Source: Lysinibacillus fusiformis (GTDB taxonomy: Bacteria; Bacillota; Bacilli; Bacillales_A; Planococcaceae). From it: DNA of 64,000 nt. Made by a program: the position numbers and the translations under genes. Below are positions 44,823 to 53,371 of the stretch, piece by piece; the first letter of the stretch is position 1; every line of letters begins with the position of its first letter. The notes under the pieces were generated by a model, which had not been told where the DNA came from, ran no database searches, and worked only from the letters and a program-made list of their open reading frames with translations. The DNA is taken from assembly GCF_003049525.1 (NCBI RefSeq), contig NZ_PYWL01000004.1, positions 186,001-250,000 of the forward strand, written 5' to 3'.

Positions 44823-45506
44823 TTATTTGAAATAGCTTCCCAAACGCTCCAACGTATGAATCTCAGCATATGGCTGGATAGCAGTGTCATTTTTGCGCAT
44901 GTCTGGATTAAGCCAGACGCCCTTTATATGGGCCTGTTGGCACCCATCAATATCCTTTTCTAAGTCATCCCCAACAAAAAGAGTTTCCTCTGGATTGACA
45001 TCAAGTCTTTTTAAGGCCACTTCAAAGATACGCTTATCTGGTTTACTAAATCCCACTTCCTCAGAAATAATGACCGTATCAAAACAGCGATCTAAATTTG
45101 TGTAGGCTATTTTAGCTTTTTGTCTTTCTACAGAGCCATTTGTAATTATGCCCACTTTCACTTGCTGCTTTATACGATGAATGAACGTTATCGTATCCGG
45201 ATGAACAGCAAAACATTGAGGGAAGTGAAGATTCCAAAAGTCTTGAATAGCATGGTTCGGCATGCCGTTTTGCGGCGGAAATTCATCAAAAAATGATGCG
45301 ATAACATCGGTTTTATCATGCTGACCAAAGTATTTTCCATCATATACTTTAAATTGTTGTCGCATTTCATTTTCTAACGTATGATCGACATCCCTGTAAC
45401 ACATTTTTACTAGCTTGAAAAACAATCTATCAACTGCCTCATCTCTATTAAGTAAGGTGTTATCTAAATCAAATAACATTGCTTTAAAACCGTTCAACGA
45501 AGTCAC
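44823..45506 (-). CDS. HAD-superfamily hydrolase
   Basis: A 227-residue phosphatase-like protein: motif I 'MLFDLDNTLLNRDEAVD' (nucleophile Asp), motif II 'GIITNGSVERQK', motif III Lys in 'VGFSKPDKRIFEVAL' and motif IV 'TLFVGDDLEKDIDGCQQA'. It resembles YjjG/pyrimidine-nucleotidase-like or 2-haloacid dehalogenase-like hydrolases. Its start overlaps the Nudix stop: GTG 45506 or TTG 45497 are possible, with a weak AGG before them, so translation is probably coupled to the Nudix gene. Confidence 0.83.
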   Translation of the reverse strand: MTSLNGFKAMLFDLDNTLLNRDEAVDRLFFKLVKMCYRDVDHTLENEMRQQFKVYDGKYFGQHDKTDVIASFFDEFPPQNGMPNHAIQDFWNLHFPQCFAVHPDTITFIHRIKQQVKVGIITNGSVERQKAKIAYTNLDRCFDTVIISEEVGFSKPDKRIFEVALKRLDVNPEETLFVGDDLEKDIDGCQQAHIKGVWLNPDMRKNDTAIQPYAEIHTLERLGSYFK

Positions 45507-45981
45507 GACCTATCATCTTATTAATGAAGCTTTCCTTTAATAAATAGGTATCGATAATATCTATTGCTTTCTTGACGGTATTAGATGGCAACGCATCTAA
45601 AGAAAAATAGGCTAGCTGTAAACTCTCACCATCAACCATTGCAAGCTGTCCATCTATTTGATCTGCCATAAAGACGGCCGTTACCCCATAAACTTCATCT
45701 CCATTTGGATAGTGAAAATAATCCTGCTGACCAGATAGCATCGTTATCAAACGAAGTTGGGAAGTATGTAGGCCAGTTTCCTCAAACAGTTCACGTCTAG
45801 CGGTATCCTCTAAACTTTCACCAGGCTCCATCGCTCCTCCAGGTAAACCCCACATTTTTATATCTGAGCGTAGCTGGAGAAGAATTTGTTTCTTGTCATT
45901 CAAGACAATGACCGTTGAACCTACCAAAATAAGAGGCATTGTCCCAACCTGTTGTCTTAGTGCTTTTACATAATCACTCAT
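45484..45981 (-). CDS. Nudix hydrolase
   Basis: A 165-residue protein with a full Nudix box 'GGAMEPGESLEDTARRELFE' then ETGL (G-x5-E-x7-REUxEE-x-GU). It hydrolyses a nucleoside diphosphate linked to another group; 'LPSNTVKKAIDIIDTYL' follows the fold. AAAGGAGGAATGTT precedes the ATG. It forms a two-gene unit with the overlapping HAD phosphatase, a pairing that fits nucleotide clean-up (inference). Confidence 0.88.
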   Translation of the reverse strand: MSDYVKALRQQVGTMPLILVGSTVIVLNDKKQILLQLRSDIKMWGLPGGAMEPGESLEDTARRELFEETGLHTSQLRLITMLSGQQDYFHYPNGDEVYGVTAVFMADQIDGQLAMVDGESLQLAYFSLDALPSNTVKKAIDIIDTYLLKESFINKMIGRDFVERF

Positions 45982-46194
45982 AACATTCCTCCTTTTTCCA
46001 TCAACCGTTACCTATACCTTAACATAAATATCCAGATTCTTAGCATGCTTGTGATAAAATAAAGGGGTGATATCCTACATCTCTATCATGTAAAATAATC
46101 AATAACCTAGGTGAAAGAAGCCAATTTATTAGCGACTATCTAATAAGAGTGCAAGAAGGATTGATCTTCATGGACAGTAAAAGGAGATATAGAA

Positions 46195-46881
46195 ATGACA
46201 GAAACAACTGGCTGGAAAAATAATGCGAAAAATCATCCATTCATCGCTTCATTTAGTGGGGGAAAGGATAGTGTATTAGCTTTATATAAAGCATCACAGG
46301 TGGGACGAGCGATAGGTCTGATTGTCATGCTGGAGGAGGAAGGGAAACGTTCTCGATCACACGGTATGCCACCTGAGCTTATACAGGCTCAAGCCGATTC
46401 TATTGGATTGCCAGTCTATACGGCTGGGGCAAGTTGGACGGATTATGAACATGTATTTATCGAACTTTTAAAAAATGCGAAAAATCTAGGGGCAGAGGTG
46501 TTAGTTACGGGCGATTTAGATATGCCTGCACACGGCTGCTGGCATGATGAGGTGACGAAAAAAGCTGGATTAAAGCTTGGCATGCCGTTATGGGAGATGA
46601 ATCATCGGGATGCTGTTGATGAGTTTATTCGCTTAGGGTTTGTTACGATGGTGGTGACAGTTAATCTGTTATTAGGCATGACAGAAGAGGATTTAGGACG
46701 AGTACTTACCCCTGATTATATTAAAGAACTGGAAGAACGTAATATCGACCCTTGTGGAGAAGGGGGAGAATTCCATACAACAGTGATTGATGGACCTCTT
46801 TTCCAATATCCCATCAAGGTTCGTACATGTTCTATTATTCGAGATGGGGAATATGCATTTTTACCATTAGAACTTGCTTAA
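46195..46881 (+). CDS. Dph6-related ATP pyrophosphatase
   Basis: A 228-residue adenine-nucleotide alpha-hydrolase with PP-loop 'ASFSGGKDSVLALYKASQ' (SGGKDS at 21-26), the Dph6 marker 'EEEGKRSRSHGMPPELIQAQ', and 'DPCGEGGEFHTTVIDGPLF'. In eukaryotes and archaea Dph6 amidates diphthine; bacteria lack diphthamide, so this bacterial member must have another amidation or transfer substrate, unknown to me. AAAAGGAG lies nine bases before the ATG. Single gene. Confidence 0.82.
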   Translation: MTETTGWKNNAKNHPFIASFSGGKDSVLALYKASQVGRAIGLIVMLEEEGKRSRSHGMPPELIQAQADSIGLPVYTAGASWTDYEHVFIELLKNAKNLGAEVLVTGDLDMPAHGCWHDEVTKKAGLKLGMPLWEMNHRDAVDEFIRLGFVTMVVTVNLLLGMTEEDLGRVLTPDYIKELEERNIDPCGEGGEFHTTVIDGPLFQYPIKVRTCSIIRDGEYAFLPLELA

Positions 46882-46964
46882 AAATAACCTAAAAACATCG
46901 ATGGATGCCTGTTCTATGGCTTGTCTAAAGCAGAATATCCATAGACAATCATCATAAATACAAG

Positions 46965-46992
46965 CACAAAGGAGCTCACCTTTGTGTTTTTT
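46965..46992 (+). terminator. Terminator downstream of the Dph6-like gene
   Basis: CACAAAGG pairs with CCTTTGTG (six-base loop), then TTTTTTG. Confidence 0.85.
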
Positions 46993-47037
46993 GTATTTAT
47001 AAGTATAAAATCCAAAGCAAAATGTCCAAAATAATAA

Positions 47038-47089
47038 TTGACTAGACACTAAACGGTGTCTTATAATTAGGACACCATTTAGTGTCCTA
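47038..47089 (+). promoter_or_regulatory. ArsR-controlled promoter with two operators around the -10
   Basis: TTGACT (47038-47043), 18 bases, then TATAAT (47062-47067). Operator 1 in the spacer is GACACTAAACGGTGTC (47045-47060). Operator 2 starts next to the -10: TAGGACAC-6-GTGTCCTA (47068-47089). The two share AGGACAC-like arms and are centred about 26 bases apart. The ArsR gene follows, so autorepression is expected. Confidence 0.75.
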
Positions 47090-47107
47090 ATAGAAAGGGT
47101 GGTGGTT

Positions 47108-47434
47108 TTGAATAACAATCATCAAGAGCGTGACGTGTATGTAGCCATTGCTGACCCTACAAGACGCCAATTGATTAATTTATTAGCTAAGGCAGATGAG
47201 TTACCGCTTCACGAATTAACGGCTCACTTTGATATGGGACGTACTGCCGTGTCAAAACATTTAACTATCCTGAAAGACGCAGGTCTTGTGATCGCTCGAA
47301 AAGAGGGTAGGGAAACAAGATATAGGCTAAATGCGGCTCCATTGAAAGAAATACAAGATTGGATATCGATATACGAAGATTTTTGGAAAGCAAGAATTTC
47401 AAAATTACATTTATTATTGGGGGAAGACAAATGA
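47108..47434 (+). CDS. ArsR-family repressor (SRPBCC-linked)
   Basis: A 108-residue winged-helix repressor without metal-binding cysteines ('IADPTRRQLINLLAKADELP', recognition region 'FDMGRTAVSKHLTILKDAGL', wing 'RKEGRETRYRL'). This non-metal ArsR type is usually paired with an AHSA1/SRPBCC protein, as here. The frame could open at GTG 47099 or 47102, but AAAGGG is eight bases before TTG 47108. Its stop overlaps the next start (ATGA). Confidence 0.88.
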   Translation: MNNNHQERDVYVAIADPTRRQLINLLAKADELPLHELTAHFDMGRTAVSKHLTILKDAGLVIARKEGRETRYRLNAAPLKEIQDWISIYEDFWKARISKLHLLLGEDK

Positions 47435-47841
47435 AACCAGATGTAGCATTAGATTTTAAATTTACAAGTTCCATCGAGCAAGTATGGCATGCCTTAACTG
47501 ATTCGGACACACTTGCAAAATGGATTTGGAGCAATGATTTTCAGCCGATTGTTGGCCATAAATTCCAGTTCCGAGCTGAGCCAAATGAATGGTGGGATGG
47601 TATTGTCGATTGTGAGGTACTTGAAATTGAAGAGCCACACAAACTATCTTACACTTGGACAAGTGCGGGTGAAACAACAACCGTAACATGGACATTAACA
47701 CAAGCATCTGATGGGACAACTCAGTTACATCTCGATCAAGGTGGATTTAGTGAAGAAACAAAAGCTCGTCAAGGAGCAATTGAAGGAGCTAAATACGCTT
47801 GGACTAACATGGGTAGTCAGCTTGAAAAAGTATTAGCCTAG
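47431..47841 (+). CDS. SRPBCC/AHSA1-type ligand-binding protein
   Basis: A 136-residue START-like helix-grip protein ('FKFTSSIEQVWHALTDSDTL', 'KLSYTWTSAGETTTVTWTLT', C-terminal helix 'GAKYAWTNMGSQLEKVLA'). It likely binds a hydrophobic ligand in its central cavity; the ligand may also be the one that releases the partner ArsR repressor (inference). GGGG lies seven to eight bases before ATG 47431 inside the ArsR gene. Translationally coupled by a four-base overlap. Confidence 0.87.
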   Translation: MKPDVALDFKFTSSIEQVWHALTDSDTLAKWIWSNDFQPIVGHKFQFRAEPNEWWDGIVDCEVLEIEEPHKLSYTWTSAGETTTVTWTLTQASDGTTQLHLDQGGFSEETKARQGAIEGAKYAWTNMGSQLEKVLA

Positions 47842-47864
47842 TAATTGAATCAACCTTTATGAAA

Positions 47865-47906
47865 AAGAGCGCAATTCCTTCAAATGAATTGTGTTCTTTC
47901 ATTTTC
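47865..47906 (+). terminator. Terminator of the ArsR-SRPBCC operon
   Basis: AAGAGCGCAATTC pairs with GAATTGTGTTCTT (with G-U pairs), tail TCATTTTC. Confidence 0.75.
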
Positions 47907-47974
47907 TGAAGGTTGCTCTTCATAGGTAAATATAGTGTCCTTTTGAAAAATAGTAAACACGGAAGGAAAACAGA

Positions 47975-50900
47975 ATGAAGATTAATCAACTTATTGCCAA
48001 CAATATTAACCGTTTAAATGTCGTCTTACCCGAAGATCTATCCCTTGGCATTGCAGGCTTGTCTGGGTCAGGGAAAACTACTTTTTGTCAAACAATAGGG
48101 GAAGAATCCAAAAAACGTCTTGTTTCTTTATTACCTAAAGCTGAATATCAATATTTGTTTCCAGCGATTATGGAAACGAATTTTAGTGCCATTAAAATGG
48201 AGGATATGCCATTAGTTCTTTTTCTAGGGAAATCATCCATTTCTACGAATCCACGTTCAACAATCGGTACGCATACAGGTGTATTTAAGGAAATACGTGA
48301 TCGATTAGCCGAAGAGTTTCTTTTATCTCCAGAAGTTTTCTCCTTCAATAATGCACTAGGCTGGTGTCCGACGTGTAAAGGGCGTGGGACGACGAAAAAT
48401 GTTGAATGTAAAAAATGTCAGGGGAAGCGCTATAGCGAGGAAGTAGAACAGCACCATCTAACAGTAAGAGGTGGACAATATAGTATTTCGGATATCCATC
48501 AATTAAGTGTCGAAACGATCTATTCCTTATCAGCGGAATTAAAGATTAGTGAAGAGAAACAACATATTCTTCAAAATATTATCCAGATGAATATTGGCTA
48601 TTTAACATTAAATCGTATTATGGGCACATTATCAGGTGGAGAATTAACAAGGCTGTATTTAGCTGAGTTTATGGCAACAAGCGAAAATACGGTAATTATT
48701 GTTGATGAAATCTCCGTAGGTCTTGACCATGATACACTCTTGAAAATTTTAGAGCAAATTCAACGACTTGGCTCTAAAAATCAAATTTGGCTCATTGATC
48801 ATTCGGATACGGTTTTAGATACAGCAGATAAGCATCAATTCTTTGGACCAGGGAGTGGAAAATACGGAGGAAAAATCGTAGAGGAATCTCCTCGACCACA
48901 GGCTATCTATTGGGAACGTAGTCAGCTAAAACCAAAGACCTTCTATCAATTCCGTGACCTACATTGCCGCAATATCCAGATAGACGAGATAGAAATTCCA
49001 CAAAATCAACTTGTCACCTTCACAGGAGAGTCTGGCTGTGGAAAATCAACACTAGTTAATGAGTGTATTGCAATGGATTTTGTAAAGCGCTATCCAAAAG
49101 ATAAATTAGTGATGGTTGGGCAAGATCGAAATCAATCGATTACAAGCCGATCCACTGTTGCGACATTTCTTGATATTAAAAAGAAATTGACCAAATATAG
49201 TGAGGAAATCGATGATATTTTTCAACGCTCGATTGAAGATATTATCGAGGAACTCCCAAAGGAAGATATTGCTCATAAACGTTTAAGCTTGCTCATCAAA
49301 CTTGGTCTAGGCTATTTAACGCTGGAAAGAAAAACACAAACTCTATCAACCGGTGAATTCCAATGTGTGCATTTAGTGTCAGAGCTGTTCGCCAATACGA
49401 GAAATCCTCATACACTGTTTATTTTTGATGAGCCTTCTAAAGGATTATCACAAAATATTTTAAACCAATTTATTGATAGTATTAGGGATATTCTGAAAGA
49501 TGATTCAATCACCATTGTCATGATTGAGCATAATGCCTACATGCTTGAAAGCTCTGATTATATTGTAGACTTTGGTAAAAGACAGCAGGGGCCAGTGACA
49601 CATCTTGATGTAGTGGATCATGAAGCATATTTTAAACAATCGCACCATACGAAAAGCACCACTGACCTAAAAATCACATCTACATTAGCATCGAAAAAGG
49701 GTATTCATTACTTACAAGACAATCCTATTCGCTATTTTAAACATGCCGAAAATATATACAAAGGTGGCATCTTAAAAAGCCTCTCATCAATGGCCCGTCT
49801 AATTTACGGTGAATATGAATCGAATAAGATTGCGCCTGTCATTGCGATTGATCTTGAAAGACATTTATACAGCCAATATAGTTTTCTATATGAAATAGGT
49901 GGTCTCATCAATCATATTGTGGCTGCTCATCCGACGAATAAGGATACGAGAAGCTTTGATTTCTTTAGCCAAGAAAATCATTGTCCTAGCTGTTCGGGTC
50001 GATTACAGATTGAAGAGTTCGATTTTGATTTAGTCATTCAACATAAAAATGTGCCATTCTGGGACGGTTTATTGTATCCAGAGGTGATGGATGTTCTTAA
50101 ATACTACCAACATTCAAAATTAGCATTCCTTTTTGAAGAGATCAAAAATGAACTGGGTCAAGACATCAGTAAGAGCTATAATGATATGACTGAAGATGAA
50201 AAGCATACATTTTTATATGGTTATTGGGACAAATCATTTTATGATAAAGCAACAAAATCCTCGAAAAAATGGGAAGGCTTTAATTTTATTATTGGCCGTT
50301 ATATGGTCATCTCTAAATCCATCATTAAAGAGCAAATGAAGGAAACAAGAGAGATGGTCCCTTGCCCAATTTGTCATGGCTCTGTCCTTAATCACCAAAA
50401 GAAATTACGCTTTGGTGACACGGATATTCGAGAAATAATCCGTCAACCGATTGATGAGGTCATCAAACTAGTAGGCGATTTACCACAGCTTGACAAAATC
50501 AAAGCCATTGTAGGCAGTGATATGTCATTGATACAGGATGTTTCATTACTGCCAAGAGAAGCGCAAGTATCGCTGAAAATGCTGGAATTAGAGCTTGCCA
50601 GCTTTGTTGGCTACGAGATTGTTCTGCAAAACACATTACCATTCTGGGATAAAATCAAAGATAATATTGCTGCCATCAGCCGTAAAAACCAAGTAACAAT
50701 TTGTGATTTCCCGAATATTTATGAAACGAGAGACACCATCATTGATCAATATTTTACGAATGGTAAATATAAAAAACTGACGTATGTTTATGAAGCTTTC
50801 GGCTATAAAAAAATAGTGACGCAAATCAATAAAGTGAAAGGGAGTCATCCATGTCCATTCTGTAAGGGGAAAAAGGTTCTAACGGAGGATGGACTACATG

Positions 50901-51145
50901 ACGGTGTCTATAAATTAACGGTTCCATGTGTTAGCTGTGGTGCAACTGGTATTAATGATGAGGGCCAAAAGGCAATTATCGAAGACATTGACGTACATAC
51001 ATGGCTAACGGGTATCGTCAGTGATGTTGTAACGGAAGGAAACCACTTGGAAGCAGTGGCGCAAATTCCTATTTTCAATCGTATTAGAGAGTTAAATAAG
51101 CAAGAAATGATGGCGGTTTATCAGTTCCTTGAACATAATCGTTAA
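47975..51145 (+). CDS. UvrA-like ABC ATPase with long C-terminal zinc-ribbon half
   Basis: A 1056-residue protein. Residues 1-570 are a compact pair of UvrA-type ABC modules: Walker A 'GLSGSGKTTF' (28-37), zinc finger CPTC-17-CKKC (about 130-155), signature 'LSGGELTRL' (219), Walker B 'VIIVDEISVGLD' (240), second Walker A 'GESGCGKSTL' (351), signature 'LSTGEFQCVHL' (456) and 'LFIFDEPSKGLS' (481). The UvrB-binding insertion is missing from the first module. Residues 600-1056 carry more CxxC sites (669, 796, 959, 985). Their order 'CPSCSGRLQIEEFDFDLVI', then '...MTEDEKHTFLYG', then 'WEGFNFIIGRY...CPICHG' follows the insertion region of ordinary UvrA, so the domains appear rearranged. Not the repair UvrA; role unknown. 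GGAAGG is eight bases before the ATG. Confidence 0.8.
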   Translation: MKINQLIANNINRLNVVLPEDLSLGIAGLSGSGKTTFCQTIGEESKKRLVSLLPKAEYQYLFPAIMETNFSAIKMEDMPLVLFLGKSSISTNPRSTIGTHTGVFKEIRDRLAEEFLLSPEVFSFNNALGWCPTCKGRGTTKNVECKKCQGKRYSEEVEQHHLTVRGGQYSISDIHQLSVETIYSLSAELKISEEKQHILQNIIQMNIGYLTLNRIMGTLSGGELTRLYLAEFMATSENTVIIVDEISVGLDHDTLLKILEQIQRLGSKNQIWLIDHSDTVLDTADKHQFFGPGSGKYGGKIVEESPRPQAIYWERSQLKPKTFYQFRDLHCRNIQIDEIEIPQNQLVTFTGESGCGKSTLVNECIAMDFVKRYPKDKLVMVGQDRNQSITSRSTVATFLDIKKKLTKYSEEIDDIFQRSIEDIIEELPKEDIAHKRLSLLIKLGLGYLTLERKTQTLSTGEFQCVHLVSELFANTRNPHTLFIFDEPSKGLSQNILNQFIDSIRDILKDDSITIVMIEHNAYMLESSDYIVDFGKRQQGPVTHLDVVDHEAYFKQSHHTKSTTDLKITSTLASKKGIHYLQDNPIRYFKHAENIYKGGILKSLSSMARLIYGEYESNKIAPVIAIDLERHLYSQYSFLYEIGGLINHIVAAHPTNKDTRSFDFFSQENHCPSCSGRLQIEEFDFDLVIQHKNVPFWDGLLYPEVMDVLKYYQHSKLAFLFEEIKNELGQDISKSYNDMTEDEKHTFLYGYWDKSFYDKATKSSKKWEGFNFIIGRYMVISKSIIKEQMKETREMVPCPICHGSVLNHQKKLRFGDTDIREIIRQPIDEVIKLVGDLPQLDKIKAIVGSDMSLIQDVSLLPREAQVSLKMLELELASFVGYEIVLQNTLPFWDKIKDNIAAISRKNQVTICDFPNIYETRDTIIDQYFTNGKYKKLTYVYEAFGYKKIVTQINKVKGSHPCPFCKGKKVLTEDGLHDGVYKLTVPCVSCGATGINDEGQKAIIEDIDVHTWLTGIVSDVVTEGNHLEAVAQIPIFNRIRELNKQEMMAVYQFLEHNR

Positions 51146-51161
51146 AGTATTCGTTTCGAAG

Positions 51162-51190
51162 CCCATTTGCCAATTGCAAATGGGTTTTTT
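51162..51190 (+). terminator. Terminator of the UvrA-like gene
   Basis: CCCATTTGC pairs perfectly with GCAAATGGG over a five-base loop, then six Ts. Confidence 0.9.
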
Positions 51191-51291
51191 ATGTACTAAT
51201 TTTTCCAAAAAAGTAAACAATCAGTGTCGTCTTTGACCGAGTAACCGTACAATAAGAATAGGTAAATTGGCAGTAACAGGGAGGCTTTTGT

Positions 51292-52245
51292 TTGAAGAAA
51301 AAGGTGTTATTATTCGGAGACATTGGCATCGACGATACGATAGCATTGATTTATGCAAGATTACACAAAGAAATCGAAATCGTTGGGTTAATTGCTGATT
51401 ATGGAAATGTCTCAAGAAAAGATGCTGTATCTAATATTTATTATGTCATGAAATTATTTGATTTTCCCGAGGGAATTCCCGTTATTTTAGGAGCAGAGAT
51501 TCCTCTAACTGGCGAACAGCCAACATTTTATCCAGAAATACATGGAGAGCATGGGCTTGGTCCCATTATTCCGAACGAAGATCATGAAATAAAAATTGAA
51601 AACTTTTTGGAAATCGTTCGAATTATCGAGAAATATAAGGATGATGAGCTAATCATTGTTAATATTGGGCGTCTTACATCACTAGCGACCATGTTTATTC
51701 TTTATAATCAGCTCATGCAACATGTGAAGGAATTTTATATTATGGGTGGGGCTTTTTGGGTGCCAGGTAATGTTACGACCGTAGCAGAAGCAAACTTTCA
51801 TGGGGACCCATTTGCGGCAAATATTGTGCTCACCTATGCAAAAAATGTCACAATTATTCCATTGAATGCTACACAGAAGGCTATTGTTACGCCTGGGATG
51901 GTTGATTATATAGACTCATTTGGCAAGACAAAAATCCTCAAACCTCTAATGGAATACTATACAAAATTTTATCAGGAACGGGACCCGTCACTACTAGGTA
52001 GCCCCGTCCATGATGCGTTAACGCTAATGGCAACGATTTATCCTGAGATGTTCATTTATGAATATTACCCTGTAACGGTCATTGAGAAATTAGATGGACC
52101 TGCTAGAGGGCAGAGCATTGCTGAAACACGACCATTTGAAAATGTAAATAACGGAGAAAAAAAACATCGTATTGCATTTGATATACACTATGACATGTTC
52201 TTCCATCATTTTATAACCATTATGACAGGCCATGATGGGCAATAG
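51292..52245 (+). CDS. Nucleoside hydrolase (IUNH family)
   Basis: A 317-residue inosine-uridine-preferring-type nucleoside hydrolase. The usual N-terminal DTDxGxDD calcium-binding box reads 'LLFGDIGIDDTIAL', so the first Asp pair is altered but GxDD remains. 'IMGGAFWVPGNVTTVAEANF' (GGA and N-x-D/E-F site) and 'PVHDALTLMAT' (His-Asp) are well kept. It cleaves the N-glycosidic bond of nucleosides. TTG start, GGGAGG nine bases upstream. Convergent with the germination operon. Confidence 0.85.
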   Translation: MKKKVLLFGDIGIDDTIALIYARLHKEIEIVGLIADYGNVSRKDAVSNIYYVMKLFDFPEGIPVILGAEIPLTGEQPTFYPEIHGEHGLGPIIPNEDHEIKIENFLEIVRIIEKYKDDELIIVNIGRLTSLATMFILYNQLMQHVKEFYIMGGAFWVPGNVTTVAEANFHGDPFAANIVLTYAKNVTIIPLNATQKAIVTPGMVDYIDSFGKTKILKPLMEYYTKFYQERDPSLLGSPVHDALTLMATIYPEMFIYEYYPVTVIEKLDGPARGQSIAETRPFENVNNGEKKHRIAFDIHYDMFFHHFITIMTGHDGQ

Positions 52246-52246
52246 C

Positions 52247-53371
52247 TTATTCAAAAACACCGTCTCTTAAGACCACAAAATCAACATTCACATTTACTTT
52301 CATATCTTTATACATTTCATGCCATTTGTCTTTTGTTAAATTGGAATGTCTCACAACGCTTCTATATTTCTCACCAAAGCCAAAAATATCGGATTCCACA
52401 TCCTGACTATGAGCAATGACTCTTGCTATTTCCTTCGACAATTTTTTTTCGATGGCTTTTTCAAGGGCTGCCACGCTTTCTCGGTCACCTTGATTAATAT
52501 CTGGAAATACTTCTAATACCCTTGATTTGATTTTAATGTTTAAATCGAACTCAGGAGTTTTTGCATCAATTAATTTCATCTCTCTATTAGAGTGGATGGC
52601 ATCAAAAGCAACAGTTATTTTATCCGCAGGTTTATGGAGTAATTGAGGTGGAATATCTTCTTTCTCCAAAATGGTTTCATATAAACCTACTTTAAACGTA
52701 TCTCTGACAATTTTTACATAAAAGCTATCTTTTGCTGGAAGCGTACTAACCATTTTGCCACCTTTAAAGAGAGCCACGCCACTTAGCTCCACAAACTCAC
52801 CATCTCTTTTGATGGTAGGCATAGCTAAATCTCGTCCAATGGAATAATAATCATGAGCAATCTGATGAAGTGTCGCTGAAATCATATATTCCTGTTTCAC
52901 ATTTTGCTCGATTAACCTGAATACATGCTGACCAATATCCTCAATATTTTTGTATTCGTAATTCAGAAATGGTGCTGCTTTACCTTCCACTACGGCCATA
53001 TAAATACCGTTGCTGACGCTTGCATTTTCTAGACTAGTATCAATATAATAACGTAAATCTTCTTTTGCTAATTCTTCACCAAACAAAATAACCCTCATTT
53101 GACCGACCATTATTTTTTTAGAAAGCTTCCTGTTTGCTTCCATACGATTTCCTTTACTCGTTTCATTTTCTGTCGTCAAAACTTCCACTTTGCTTTGGAA
53201 CTCTGGATTGACTTCACGAATAACGGCTGTCGCAGCTATTTTGCTTTCTGTTCCTACATCGTAGCCAACTAGTGTGGTTAATCCTACTTTATCCAATACA
53301 TTCGTTTGAGCACACCCATATAAAAAAATCAATGACAGAAAAACAATAAAAGAGCATCTAAGCTTGTTCAT
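52247..53371 (-). CDS. Ger(x)C family germinant-receptor lipoprotein (GerC-type)
   Basis: A 374-residue lipoprotein with lipobox 'LYGC' after a hydrophobic signal. 'NVLDKVGLTTLVGYDVG', 'SKKIMVGQMRVILFGEELAK' and the C-terminal region 'DKWHEMYKDMKVNVNVDFVV' match the GerAC/GerBC family. It is the C subunit of a spore germinant receptor at the outer face of the inner spore membrane. The gene overlaps the B-subunit stop by 14 bases, last of the three-gene operon. Confidence 0.9.
   Translation of the reverse strand: MNKLRCSFIVFLSLIFLYGCAQTNVLDKVGLTTLVGYDVGTESKIAATAVIREVNPEFQSKVEVLTTENETSKGNRMEANRKLSKKIMVGQMRVILFGEELAKEDLRYYIDTSLENASVSNGIYMAVVEGKAAPFLNYEYKNIEDIGQHVFRLIEQNVKQEYMISATLHQIAHDYYSIGRDLAMPTIKRDGEFVELSGVALFKGGKMVSTLPAKDSFYVKIVRDTFKVGLYETILEKEDIPPQLLHKPADKITVAFDAIHSNREMKLIDAKTPEFDLNIKIKSRVLEVFPDINQGDRESVAALEKAIEKKLSKEIARVIAHSQDVESDIFGFGEKYRSVVRHSNLTKDKWHEMYKDMKVNVNVDFVVLRDGVFE

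Noticed and set aside
46050..46190. Riboswitch upstream of the Dph6-like gene
   Set aside because: The leader has GGTGAAAGAAGCC-like bases, but no conserved cobalamin, TPP or other riboswitch core can be assembled.
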